Under the pieces are notes generated by a model. That model saw only the letters and a program-made list of their open reading frames with translations, did no database searches and was not told where the DNA came from. DNA of 64,000 nt, taken from NCBI RefSeq assembly GCF_003815655.1, contig NZ_CP033917.1, positions 1,302,001 through 1,366,000 on the forward strand, read 5' to 3'. Position numbers and translations under genes: made by a program. The DNA is from Chryseobacterium sp. G0201 (GTDB lineage Bacteria; Bacteroidota; Bacteroidia; Flavobacteriales; Weeksellaceae). Below, in pieces: positions 50,429 to 58,393 of the stretch; the first letter of the stretch is position 1, and each line of letters opens with the position of its first letter.

Positions 50429-52954
50429 ATGTCAATTAATAACTCCAAATATTATTATTTCTCTTTTTTCCTATTTTTTACAGGTCTTGTCTGTGGCCAG
50501 AACTCAGCAAATGGTAAAATTTTAGATGCTAAAACAAATAAAGAAATCAACGGTGTAGATATCTTTATCAATGAGAACAACAAACCCGCTCTCACGACAA
50601 CTACAGGAAATTTCAGTGTGCAGTCAGACAGTATTATTTATAAATTAAAATTTCTGAGAAAAAACTACGCTCTGGAAACCGTAGATATTACTACTGAAAA
50701 TGCCAACAATCTTTTTGTAAAACTAGCTCAGGAAAAAGTAGAAAGTATACAGGAGGTTGTTATTCACAACGAAAAACCAAAATACAAGAATAAAAAGGAA
50801 AATCCGGCTTACGCAATCATGCAGGAAGTCTGGAAAAGAAAAAGAAATAACGGTTTAGATAAATTCGATACTTATACTTACAAAGAATACGAAAAAATTC
50901 AGTTTGATGCCAACAACCTGGATAGTGCTTTTATGAGTAAAAAAATCTTCAATAAATTAGATTTTATATTCGATTATGCAGATTCTACTGCAAGTGGAAA
51001 AATAGGACTTCCTATTTTCTTAAATGAATCTATTTATGAAAACTTTGGAAAAAACAAACCCGACAAAAGAACAAAAAGACTTTTAGTTGCTCAGAAAACT
51101 TCTGGTTTTCAGGACAATCAGGTAATTTCGATTACTGCAAAAAATCTTTATCGCGATATTAATATTTACGATAATACGATCAATTATTTTGATATAGGAT
51201 TTCCGAGTCCGGTTGGAGAAACCGGTTTTAGCACTTACGATTATAACTTAGTAGATACGATCTCAATCCGTGGAGAAAATGCCTACAAAATAAGATATTT
51301 ACCCAAAAGAACTGAGGTTTTAGCTTTCCAAGGATATCTTTATATAGATACAGACAGCTATGCAGTTTTGGGAGCAACTTTAAAATCGACTCAAAAAATC
51401 AATGTGAATTTCATTAATTCAATTTCAACGGAACTTGAATATGATAATCCTGACGAGAATACTTTTCTACCTAAAAAATTCGTCACAGAGATCGAACTAA
51501 CCCCTTTTGCCAAGAAAAAAACATCAAAAAGCATCATTGCTAAAAGATCTGTAGATTATTCAAATTATGAATTTAATAAGCCTTTAGAAGATAAAGTTTT
51601 TGTACGCAGAGAAGAAGAATATGAAAATAATTTTGTTGATAAAGATGATGCTTATTGGGTAAAAGCCAGACCAGACTCTTTATCTAAAAGCGAACAGGGA
51701 GTTTACGAAATGCTTGATAAGCTTCAGCAAACACCAAAATTCAACAGAATTGTAAAAATTTATGAGACCTTGGCTTCCGGCTATTACAATGCATTTAAAG
51801 GAATAGATATTGGTCCAATATTCTCAATTTACGGAAAAAATGAAGTTGAAGGAGATAGAATAAGATTGGGAGCAAGAACCTATTTTGGGCAAAATGACCC
51901 GTGGAGAATTCAGTTTTATACAGCGTACGGATTTAAAGATCAACAGGTTAAATATGGTGTTGAAGGTCGATACATGTTCAACAGAGTCAACAGATTTATG
52001 ATCGGAGGTGGAAACCGAAGAGACATTCTGCAACTTGGTGTTCAGTTGACAACCGATGACGGTATCATGGCTCGTTCATTTGCTTCATCTACAGTTTTTG
52101 CAAGAGGAGAAAATGCTTCATTAAGCTCATTAAATCAAACAAACATATTCACATCCATTGAGCCTTGGAAAAACTTCCAAATTCGTGTTGACGGAACAAT
52201 GCAAAGCATTAAATCTGCCAACCCGGACGGATTTAGTCTAATGTATTACAGAAATGGTGATCTAAGAAAAACACTTAATGACTCTCACGTTACGATTAGT
52301 TTGATTGCAAGACCGGGAGCAAAGTTTTCTCAGACCGGCGTCGACAGATACGAGCATGGAACTTTAGCGCCAACAATCGTTTTAAAGTATACGAGAGGTA
52401 TCGAAGGTCTCTTTAATGCAGATTTTAACTATAATAAGCTTCAATTCATGTTCTACAAACCTCTTTTGATAGGAAGTTGGGGTAAAACGTTAATTAATTT
52501 TGAAGCGGGTAAAAACTTCAACACCGTTCCATTGGCTTTACAGAATGTTATTCCTGGAAACCAGTCTTACAGCTTGGTTGGAAATACTTTTGCACAGCTT
52601 AATTATTATGAATTTGTTGCAGATACTTATACAACACTACATTTAGAACATCATTTTAACGGAAAAATACTTTCTTATATCCCTTTAATTAAAAAATTGA
52701 AATTAAGAGAAGTTGCTTTCATCAGAGGTGCTTACGGAACATTAAGCGATGCCTCAAAATCGATCAATGTTGAAGGCTTTAAATATTCTGCTCCGAGCGA
52801 GCATGTTTATTATGAATATGGTTTCGGGATCGAGAACATCGGTTTCGGGAACTTAAGAATTTTCAGAGTAGATTTCAACTGGCGTGGCAATTATCTCGAC
52901 AGACCGGATATTTCCAAATTCGGGATCAAAGCAGGATTCCAAGTCGGTTTTTAA
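50429..52954 (+). CDS. DUF5686/carboxypeptidase-regulatory-like outer-membrane protein
   Basis: An 841-residue outer-membrane protein. Signal 'YFSFFLFFTGLVCGQ', then a carboxypeptidase-D regulatory-like beta-sandwich (about 25-110; 'ANGKILDAKTNKEINGVDI') and a DUF5686-type region and barrel ('NPAYAIMQEVWKRKRNNGLDKF', 'RYMFNRVNRFMIGGGNRRDIL'), ending in RPDISKFGIKAGFQVGF, with the final aromatic needed for Bam. The open frame reaches back to a TTG at 50336; ATG 50429 begins the signal peptide and is preferred. Substrate not known. Confidence 0.87.
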   Translation: MSINNSKYYYFSFFLFFTGLVCGQNSANGKILDAKTNKEINGVDIFINENNKPALTTTTGNFSVQSDSIIYKLKFLRKNYALETVDITTENANNLFVKLAQEKVESIQEVVIHNEKPKYKNKKENPAYAIMQEVWKRKRNNGLDKFDTYTYKEYEKIQFDANNLDSAFMSKKIFNKLDFIFDYADSTASGKIGLPIFLNESIYENFGKNKPDKRTKRLLVAQKTSGFQDNQVISITAKNLYRDINIYDNTINYFDIGFPSPVGETGFSTYDYNLVDTISIRGENAYKIRYLPKRTEVLAFQGYLYIDTDSYAVLGATLKSTQKINVNFINSISTELEYDNPDENTFLPKKFVTEIELTPFAKKKTSKSIIAKRSVDYSNYEFNKPLEDKVFVRREEEYENNFVDKDDAYWVKARPDSLSKSEQGVYEMLDKLQQTPKFNRIVKIYETLASGYYNAFKGIDIGPIFSIYGKNEVEGDRIRLGARTYFGQNDPWRIQFYTAYGFKDQQVKYGVEGRYMFNRVNRFMIGGGNRRDILQLGVQLTTDDGIMARSFASSTVFARGENASLSSLNQTNIFTSIEPWKNFQIRVDGTMQSIKSANPDGFSLMYYRNGDLRKTLNDSHVTISLIARPGAKFSQTGVDRYEHGTLAPTIVLKYTRGIEGLFNADFNYNKLQFMFYKPLLIGSWGKTLINFEAGKNFNTVPLALQNVIPGNQSYSLVGNTFAQLNYYEFVADTYTTLHLEHHFNGKILSYIPLIKKLKLREVAFIRGAYGTLSDASKSINVEGFKYSAPSEHVYYEYGFGIENIGFGNLRIFRVDFNWRGNYLDRPDISKFGIKAGFQVGF

Positions 52955-52964
52955 ATAAAATATA

Positions 52965-53000
52965 AATCTCCTTTACAATGATAAAGGAGATTTTTTTTGT
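52965..53000 (+). terminator. Terminator of the DUF5686 gene
   Basis: AATCTCCTTT/AAAGGAGATT perfect 10-bp stem with an 8-nt loop and TTTTTTTTG. It abuts the 3' end of the convergent peptide gene. Confidence 0.88.
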
Positions 53001-53185
53001 TAAGATTCTGATGGATAACCTTTGCAGCTGTTACAATGAGCTACAATATAGACTATGTTACAAGATGGTCTTTCACCTTCCGGGATCTTGCAATACACAT
53101 CACATGGCAAACAATCTTTTCCCGGAAGTGCTCCTCCCATTACACTTTTAAGTTGTCCTCTGTTGATTTTCTTTAAATTTTTCAT
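53000..53185 (-). CDS. Small Cys-rich peptide with GG-type leader (bacteriocin-like)
   Basis: A 61-residue protein. Residues 1-18 (MKNLKKINRGQLKSVMGG) are a leader of the double-glycine type found in Bacteroidota natural-product precursors and bacteriocin-like peptides. The 43-residue core that would remain after cleavage has six Cys (in DCLPC, VYCK, PSCN, HCNSC) and no lanthipeptide-type Ser/Thr density. No C39-peptidase ABC transporter or modifying enzyme is nearby. It may be a secreted disulfide- or metal-stabilised peptide. Activity is not established. Confidence 0.72.
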   Translation of the reverse strand: MKNLKKINRGQLKSVMGGALPGKDCLPCDVYCKIPEGERPSCNIVYIVAHCNSCKGYPSES

Positions 53186-53349
53186 AATGATTAATATTTA
53201 GTTTGATGCTTTAATTAAACATTGGAAATTTAAGAAAATTATTCTTTACATCATTAACTAAAAAAGACATTGAAAATAATCTGGAAGATTCAGATTCTTA
53301 TAGGATGACAAACTTTGTAGATTTTACAAATATTTAAAAACACGACAAC

Positions 53350-53472
53350 AGCCCTAGCCCTGATTGAAGCATTTGTTTGAGCTCATTTTTCCAGGTTTTG
53401 GCTGCGGCGGCTTTGCCGTCGCTGCCAAAAACTGGAAAAATAGCGAGTGCGGAAAGCAGGAAAAAGCTTTAA
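53350..53472. repeat. Flavobacterial dispersed repeat with 26-bp hairpin arms
   Basis: Outer parts 'GCCCTAGCCCTGATTGAAGC' and 'GAGTGCGGAAAGCAGGAAAA' enclose an imperfect palindrome, arms 53386-53411 and 53415-53440, matching at 23 of 26 positions, with a 3-nt loop. Ends and hairpin look like the intergenic repeats common in Flavobacteriia. The remaining sequence of the 53186-53563 gap is otherwise bare except for the terminator of rpmA. Confidence 0.8.
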
Positions 53473-53507
53473 ATAAAGATGCTTTTCGATGTAATCAATT
53501 GCTTCAA

Positions 53508-53539
53508 ACAAAAAAATCCCCGACCAAAGGCCGAGGATT
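53508..53539 (-). terminator. Terminator after rpmA
   Basis: On the minus strand AATCCTCGGCC/GGTCGGGGATT pairs along the whole stem with two G-U pairs, loop TTT, and a tail TTTTTTTG. It ends the rplU-rpmA transcript. Confidence 0.85.
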
Positions 53540-53563
53540 AACTTTTATAAAACGCTTAAATAA

Positions 53564-53821
53564 TTATGCGTTTGGTTCTACAGATACGAAAGATCTGTTA
53601 TTTGCTTTCTTTCTGAAAACTACTTTACCGTCTACTAGAGCAAACAAAGTGTGGTCTTTACCCATTCCCACGTTAGTACCTGGGTGGTGTTGCGTACCTC
53701 TTTGTCTGATAATAATGTTTCCGGCAATAGCTTCTTGTCCTCCGAAGATCTTCACACCTAATCTTTTAGAGTGAGATTCTCTACCGTTCTTGGAACTACC
53801 GACTCCTTTCTTGTGTGCCAT
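53564..53821 (-). CDS. rpmA: 50S ribosomal protein L27
   Basis: An 85-residue ribosomal protein placed at the peptidyl-transferase centre. The opening [20 protein letters not shown] and [23 protein letters not shown] are characteristic. It begins with MAHKKG and so needs no protease trimming of an N-terminal extension. 12 bp behind rplU, the usual pairing. Confidence 0.98.
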   Translation of the reverse strand: MAHKKGVGSSKNGRESHSKRLGVKIFGGQEAIAGNIIIRQRGTQHHPGTNVGMGKDHTLFALVDGKVVFRKKANNRSFVSVEPNA

Positions 53822-53833
53822 TTTATTACAGTA

Positions 53834-54409
53834 TTATTTATTAAGTGCTTTAAATTGATCAATGTTCTTAACGATAGCAGCATCTACTTCTTCGTGAGTA
53901 AGAACAGTTTTCTCTAATTCAACTTTAACTGCTTTACCTAAAGTAATTAAAGTTTCTCTGTTTTCTTTAGACTGAGACAAGTTGTTTTTCTTCAAGTGAT
54001 AGTTCAACTCGTGATCTTCACTAAAGTTAACAGTTGCGTTGTCTGAAAGAACTTCAGCTTTCACAGTTTCTTTTTTAGCAGCTTTCTTTGGTGCTCCTTC
54101 AAAACCAGTGATACCAGTGATTTGAATTTGAGTTAAAGATTGTCTGTGACCATTTTTCACCTGATAACCTTTTCTTCTTTTCTTTTTGAAAACGATTACT
54201 TTATCAGCTTTTACATGATCTAAAATTTCAGCATCTACTACGATACCGCTTACAGCTGGGGCGCCAACAGTGATTGAACCGTTTACAGTAAGAAGAATCT
54301 TATCGAAAGATACTTTATCTCCTTTTTCTCCTTTCAAACGGTTTACAAACAACTTCTGGTCTTGCTCAACTTTGTATTGAAGCCCTGCTATTTCTACAAT
54401 TGCAAACAT
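53834..54409 (-). CDS. rplU: 50S ribosomal protein L21 with C-terminal extension
   Basis: Residues 1-102 are a normal L21 (start FAIVEIAGLQYKVEQDQKLF; 'VIVFKKKRRKGYQVKNGHRQ'; end 'QIQITGITGFEG'), which binds 23S rRNA. Residues 103-191 are an extra Lys/Ala/Glu-rich segment and then a helical 'LTHEEVDAAIVKNIDQF' region. Most L21 proteins are about 103 residues, so the extension of about 88 residues is unusual. Followed by rpmA. Confidence 0.95.
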   Translation of the reverse strand: MFAIVEIAGLQYKVEQDQKLFVNRLKGEKGDKVSFDKILLTVNGSITVGAPAVSGIVVDAEILDHVKADKVIVFKKKRRKGYQVKNGHRQSLTQIQITGITGFEGAPKKAAKKETVKAEVLSDNATVNFSEDHELNYHLKKNNLSQSKENRETLITLGKAVKVELEKTVLTHEEVDAAIVKNIDQFKALNK

Positions 54410-54592
54410 TGTTTATAAATTTTTAGTTAATTCGAGGTGCAAATATAAGAATTAATTTTTAATTACCTTATAATCAAATCAATCTTTTTTACAAGATAAA
54501 CATTTCACTATGCTTTGAATAATTTTTAACATTAATTTGCTCGTTCATAACAGATTATTTTATACCTTCGTTTTCACCAAAAAATATTTTAT

Positions 54593-55480
54593 ATGAAAAT
54601 GAACTTTAATTTCTGCTTAATAGCAGGAGCAATTGCTGCATTCTCACTGACAGCATGTAACGACGACAAAATGGAAGACAGCGTTCTTCCGGAATCTCAA
54701 ACTGAAACTTCAAAAATCGAACAACCCGGAGATATGCAAAAGCAATGTTCCTATGTTGATCAGTACTGGAGCTCAAGTGCGGTTTTGAAAACTGTTCTTA
54801 AAACAACAACTGACACCAACTTCATGAATGCTCAGATGTCTAACATCATTAGCCTTTGGGGAGGAACGAGTTTAACTTTCAGATTTGTGGATGATGCATC
54901 AAACCCAAATTCAACGTACAATGCAATTTCATACTCAAATGGAAAAATCTATTATGGATATGCCATTTATTATGATGCAAAAGCAAAAGGCGGCGATATT
55001 GTAAACGCCATGATTCTTGCTCACGAGTACGGACATCAGCTTCAGTATCGTTACGATTTACCTTCTGTAAGTGAATCTACAGCAAGACCAAATGAGTTGG
55101 AAGCTGACGGTTTTGCAGGATATTATTTGAGAAGACCAAACGGTTACAACCAAACAACATTTGCTCAAATTGCAGCAGCTTACGAATTTGCTCAGAGCAT
55201 TGGAGATTATCAGACTACAAGTGCAGGACACCACGGAACTCCGCCACAAAGAAGATCTGCAGTTCGTTTAGGCTTCCTTTTAGGACAGTACAATCTTTCT
55301 GCTGCCGATTTTGATTATAACTTCTTCTATTACTATCAAGGAGTTTTAAATGGAACTTACAAACAGGCAAAAAACACCAGAAATCCTGAAATTGATGCTT
55401 ATATGAGTCAATATATAGACGAATTAAGAAAAATTCAGACTGGGGAAATTTCAGCTGAAGAGTTTAAAGATCTTAAGTAA
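54593..55480 (+). CDS. Zinc metallopeptidase lipoprotein
   Basis: A 295-residue lipoprotein (signal ends LTAC, C22). The active site HEYGH (144-148) supplies two zinc ligands and the Glu, and 'NELEADGFAGYY' (about 167-178) supplies the third. This HExxH...ExxxD layout resembles the neutral zinc metallopeptidase YpfJ/PF04228 family. Sequences such as GHHGTPPQRRSAVRLGF complete the family core. The mature enzyme would be periplasmic or surface-anchored. No partner gene is apparent. Alternative start: ATG 54599. Confidence 0.85.
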   Translation: MKMNFNFCLIAGAIAAFSLTACNDDKMEDSVLPESQTETSKIEQPGDMQKQCSYVDQYWSSSAVLKTVLKTTTDTNFMNAQMSNIISLWGGTSLTFRFVDDASNPNSTYNAISYSNGKIYYGYAIYYDAKAKGGDIVNAMILAHEYGHQLQYRYDLPSVSESTARPNELEADGFAGYYLRRPNGYNQTTFAQIAAAYEFAQSIGDYQTTSAGHHGTPPQRRSAVRLGFLLGQYNLSAADFDYNFFYYYQGVLNGTYKQAKNTRNPEIDAYMSQYIDELRKIQTGEISAEEFKDLK

Positions 55481-55509
55481 ACATTCATTTTTAGTATATT
55501 TAAAGAAAG

Positions 55510-55540
55510 GAGGTAAACGATTCGCTTTACCTCTTTTTAT
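55510..55540 (+). terminator. Terminator after the metallopeptidase gene
   Basis: GAGGTAAA/TTTACCTC stem with an 8-nt loop and TTTTTATTTATT tail, just past the stop codon at 55480. Confidence 0.82.
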
Positions 55541-55595
55541 TTATTAGAAATAATTCCTAAACTTTATTTACTTTTGAAGATTATCATATATAATA

Positions 55596-56687
55596 ATGAA
55601 TAGAGATCTCTACATTGATTTTGCAAAAGGACTGGCAACGCTTTCCATTATATTTATTCATACCGCTTTTTGGTCAGGGCAATTTTATATTCCGGCCGAG
55701 GTAAGAGTATTTTCTTTGGTTTTTGATGTGGCTCTATTCTATGCTTTAAGTGGAATTACATCCGGCAACAATATCGAGAAAACTTTTTACAGATTATTAA
55801 AATTACAGATCACCTACATGATCTTTGTAACATTTTTGTTCTTTTTAGATTACTTTTTTAAAGTTTTTGGGCTGAATTTTTTCTCTTTAGAATGGCTTCA
55901 GAAATTCTATTTAACATTTGGTTCAAAATACGCTACAACAAGCATTTCTATGGAACCACAATGGCAAAATCTCGGAAACTGGTATCTTCATCAATACACA
56001 AATGCAGACACTTTTCCTGTAGTGATGGGAAGTTTTTGGTATTTGAAAGTGTATTTTATTTTAACCGTTTTTGGAGTTTTAATTTTAAAATTCTTTCCAA
56101 AACACATCAATTGGTTTATCGGGATTTGCATTGGTTTAACTTTACTATTTAATATTTTTCCTTGGTTTTATCCAACAGGACAAGTTGGTTATGTAGCGTT
56201 TTATATGGCTATTTTCTTAATTGCCAACAGAATGCGCGGAAAAACAATCCCAACCAAGATGATTCCGGTACTTTACGGGATTGTTGCGTTTGCATTAGCT
56301 TGGATGTTTTGGTATTATGGAAGTGAAATTTTTTATAAAATCAATAAAAATAAATTCCCTCCAAAGATTCCTTATATAATATGGAGCCTATTTTCTTTGA
56401 CTACCCTATTCGTTTTTTACAACAGATTAAAAATTATTAAAGAGAATTTTGTAACCTACATCGGGAAAAACGCGATTTTTTTCTATTTCGCTCAAGGATT
56501 AAGTTCATCACTTGTATATTTTCTCGTTGTTCCATTGAAAGAAAATATGCCTTGGTGGATTTTAATGGTATTAATTTATATCATTAATATCATTCTAGCA
56601 TTTATTATTTCAGCAGGATTGAAGAAAGTCGATAGTTTTGGCTGGAATATTTTGGAGATCTTAAGAAGAAAAACCGAAGTTAAATAA
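55596..56687 (+). CDS. Acyltransferase 3-family membrane protein
   Basis: A 363-residue polytopic membrane acyltransferase with about ten helices. The family start 'RDLYIDFAKGLATLSIIFIH' with the catalytic-type His (IHTAFW) is clear. Proteins of this fold acetylate or acylate surface polysaccharides and lipids. The substrate is unknown. It converges with the small membrane gene at 56689 and stops 1 bp before it. Confidence 0.85.
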   Translation: MNRDLYIDFAKGLATLSIIFIHTAFWSGQFYIPAEVRVFSLVFDVALFYALSGITSGNNIEKTFYRLLKLQITYMIFVTFLFFLDYFFKVFGLNFFSLEWLQKFYLTFGSKYATTSISMEPQWQNLGNWYLHQYTNADTFPVVMGSFWYLKVYFILTVFGVLILKFFPKHINWFIGICIGLTLLFNIFPWFYPTGQVGYVAFYMAIFLIANRMRGKTIPTKMIPVLYGIVAFALAWMFWYYGSEIFYKINKNKFPPKIPYIIWSLFSLTTLFVFYNRLKIIKENFVTYIGKNAIFFYFAQGLSSSLVYFLVVPLKENMPWWILMVLIYIINIILAFIISAGLKKVDSFGWNILEILRRKTEVK

Positions 56688-56688
56688 A

Positions 56689-56931
56689 TTAATCTCCTTT
56701 CCTTCCTCCTCTTACTAAAAGAGCAACAATAATAATTAAAACAACAGCTCCAATAATAAGATAAGTAGGTTCAGCATACCATTCTGTTGTAGTGGTCGTT
56801 TTAGTTTCATTTGTGCTTACAGCCGTTTTTGCAGAATTTTCCTGAGCAAAAGCAAAACAAGAAAAAGCAAATGTCAAAATAAGAGAAAGAAATCCGTTTA
56901 ATTTGTTTTTTAAAATTGTAATTGTTTCCAT
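56689..56931 (-). CDS. Small membrane protein of unknown function
   Basis: An 80-residue protein with a signal-like N-terminus ('LSLILTFAFSCFAFAQ'), a Thr-rich linker (TNETKTTTTTEWY) and a C-terminal membrane helix (YLIIGAVVLIIIVALLVRGG) with a short basic tail. No family recognised. It converges with the acyltransferase gene. Confidence is moderate because it is short, but frame and topology are consistent. Confidence 0.62.
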   Translation of the reverse strand: METITILKNKLNGFLSLILTFAFSCFAFAQENSAKTAVSTNETKTTTTTEWYAEPTYLIIGAVVLIIIVALLVRGGRKGD

Positions 56932-57086
56932 GATGGTTTAAATTTTTAATTATATTTTAATAATATCAAATAAAATACCATAAAATTTAAATGAATTAAT
57001 TAACAACATAAAAATTATAAAATCAAGACAATAATAAAACTTCTTAGTTATCGCAATTTATTTTAATTTTACAAAAAATTTATACA

Positions 57087-57665
57087 ATGTTTAAGTTGAA
57101 ACTTCTTACCGACCCAAGATGGGCAAATATTGCAGAAGGAAATCTCGGAGAAATTTTGACCGATCATGCTTGGTGTGAGCAGAAAGCTACAACAAACGCT
57201 ATAAGTTTGATCAATATGCTTCCTGAACATCCGGAAATCGTAACAGAACTTATTGCTATCGCTCAGGAAGAGCTTGACCATTTTAGTCAGGTTCACGAGA
57301 TCATTAAGAAAAGAGGATTTGTTTTTGGGAAAGCAAGAAAAGATGATTATGTCAATGAATTGGCTAAATTTGTCGTTCAGGGAAGCCGAGAAGATTTAAT
57401 TGTTGATAAATTACTTTTCGCTGCCATGATTGAAGCGAGAAGCTGTGAACGTTTTAAAGTACTTACAGAAAACATTAAAGATGAAGAGCTTGTCGTTTTC
57501 TACAGAGAACTAATGATCTCAGAAGCAAATCATTATACAACATTTATAGGCTTTGCAAGACAATTGGGAGATCCCGAAAAAGTAAACAAGCGTTGGGAAG
57601 AATGGCTGGAATATGAAGCCAATATCATCAAATCATACGGCAATAAAGAAACAATACACGGTTAA
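57087..57665 (+). CDS. miaE: tRNA-(ms2io6A)-hydroxylase MiaE
   Basis: A diiron monooxygenase that hydroxylates the isopentenyl group of ms2i6A37 to ms2io6A37. 192 residues of ferritin-like helices with paired ligands in 'DHAWCEQKATTNAIS', 'AIAQEELDHFSQVHEI', 'IEARSCERF' and 'SEANHYTTFIGF'. Length matches the family. It acts on the product of MiaB, encoded at 31753-33201. It is 21 bp before the DUF502 gene, so the two may be coexpressed. Confidence 0.93.
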   Translation: MFKLKLLTDPRWANIAEGNLGEILTDHAWCEQKATTNAISLINMLPEHPEIVTELIAIAQEELDHFSQVHEIIKKRGFVFGKARKDDYVNELAKFVVQGSREDLIVDKLLFAAMIEARSCERFKVLTENIKDEELVVFYRELMISEANHYTTFIGFARQLGDPEKVNKRWEEWLEYEANIIKSYGNKETIHG

Positions 57666-57686
57666 AATAAATACAGTAAACAAACG

Positions 57687-58304
57687 TTGAAAAAATTAAC
57701 TTTCGAGAATATCACTAATTTTTTTCTGAAAAATTTCTTTCAGGGATTGGTGATTATTGGCCCAATCGGACTTACCATCTTTGTCATTTGGTACGTTGTT
57801 ACGTCTGTTGACAATATTATTCCGTCTGTTGCCAAAGAAATTCCGGGGCTGGTCTTTATTTCAACGATTTTAATTACTGCTCTTCTAGGATTTTTAGGAA
57901 ATAAATTCGTTGTCGGAAAATTCTTTTTCGACTTGGTGGATCGGTTACTTGAAAAAACTCCCGGTGTAAAACATATCTACACCCCAACCAAAGACGTAAT
58001 GTCCTCATTTGTAGGAGACAAGAAAAAATTCAACGATCCTGTCTGGGTAAAAACAAATGAAAGCCCAGAGATCTGGAGAATCGGATTTTTAACGCAAAAA
58101 GAAATGGAAGATGTAGACAAACACAACTATGTTGCCGTTTACCTTCCTCATTCTTACGCTATTTCGGGCTGGGTAATTGTAACTGAAGAAAAAAACATCA
58201 AACCTGTAGTGGGAATGACCGCAGCTTCGGCAATGAAATTTGCTGTAAGTGGCGGTGTAGCAGGCTTCCATTCAGACGACAATATATTTAAAGCTCCAGA
58301 GTAA
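57687..58304 (+). CDS. DUF502 membrane protein
   Basis: A 205-residue membrane protein, two N-terminal helices (FFQGLVIIGPIGLTIFVIWYV; FISTILITALLGFLGN) and a conserved 'TPGVKHIYTPTKDVMSSFVG' segment that typifies the DUF502 family, ending in a soluble domain with MTAASAMKFAVSGGVAG. There is no upstream ATG in frame before about residue 110, so the start is the TTG at 57687 (TTG AAA AAA TTA), an unusual initiation codon. Function unknown. Confidence 0.87.
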   Translation: MKKLTFENITNFFLKNFFQGLVIIGPIGLTIFVIWYVVTSVDNIIPSVAKEIPGLVFISTILITALLGFLGNKFVVGKFFFDLVDRLLEKTPGVKHIYTPTKDVMSSFVGDKKKFNDPVWVKTNESPEIWRIGFLTQKEMEDVDKHNYVAVYLPHSYAISGWVIVTEEKNIKPVVGMTAASAMKFAVSGGVAGFHSDDNIFKAPE

Positions 58305-58393
58305 GTTTCTTTTACTCTTTTAAATATACATGATGAATTTGAATTTATTTCAAACAATTTTTCTTTACAAACAATCTAATAAATAATTAACTC

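Noticed and set aside
53364..53774. 136-residue plus-strand frame across the repeat and rpmA
   Set aside because: Covers the dispersed repeat and the antisense strand of rpmA/L27, and has no independent support.
58330..58386. Short ORF (18 codons) ending 7 bp before tnaA, as a possible TnaC-like leader
   Set aside because: It contains no Trp codon, no terminator or boxA-like element follows, and it lacks the TnaC signature W-x11-P. Position alone is not enough.
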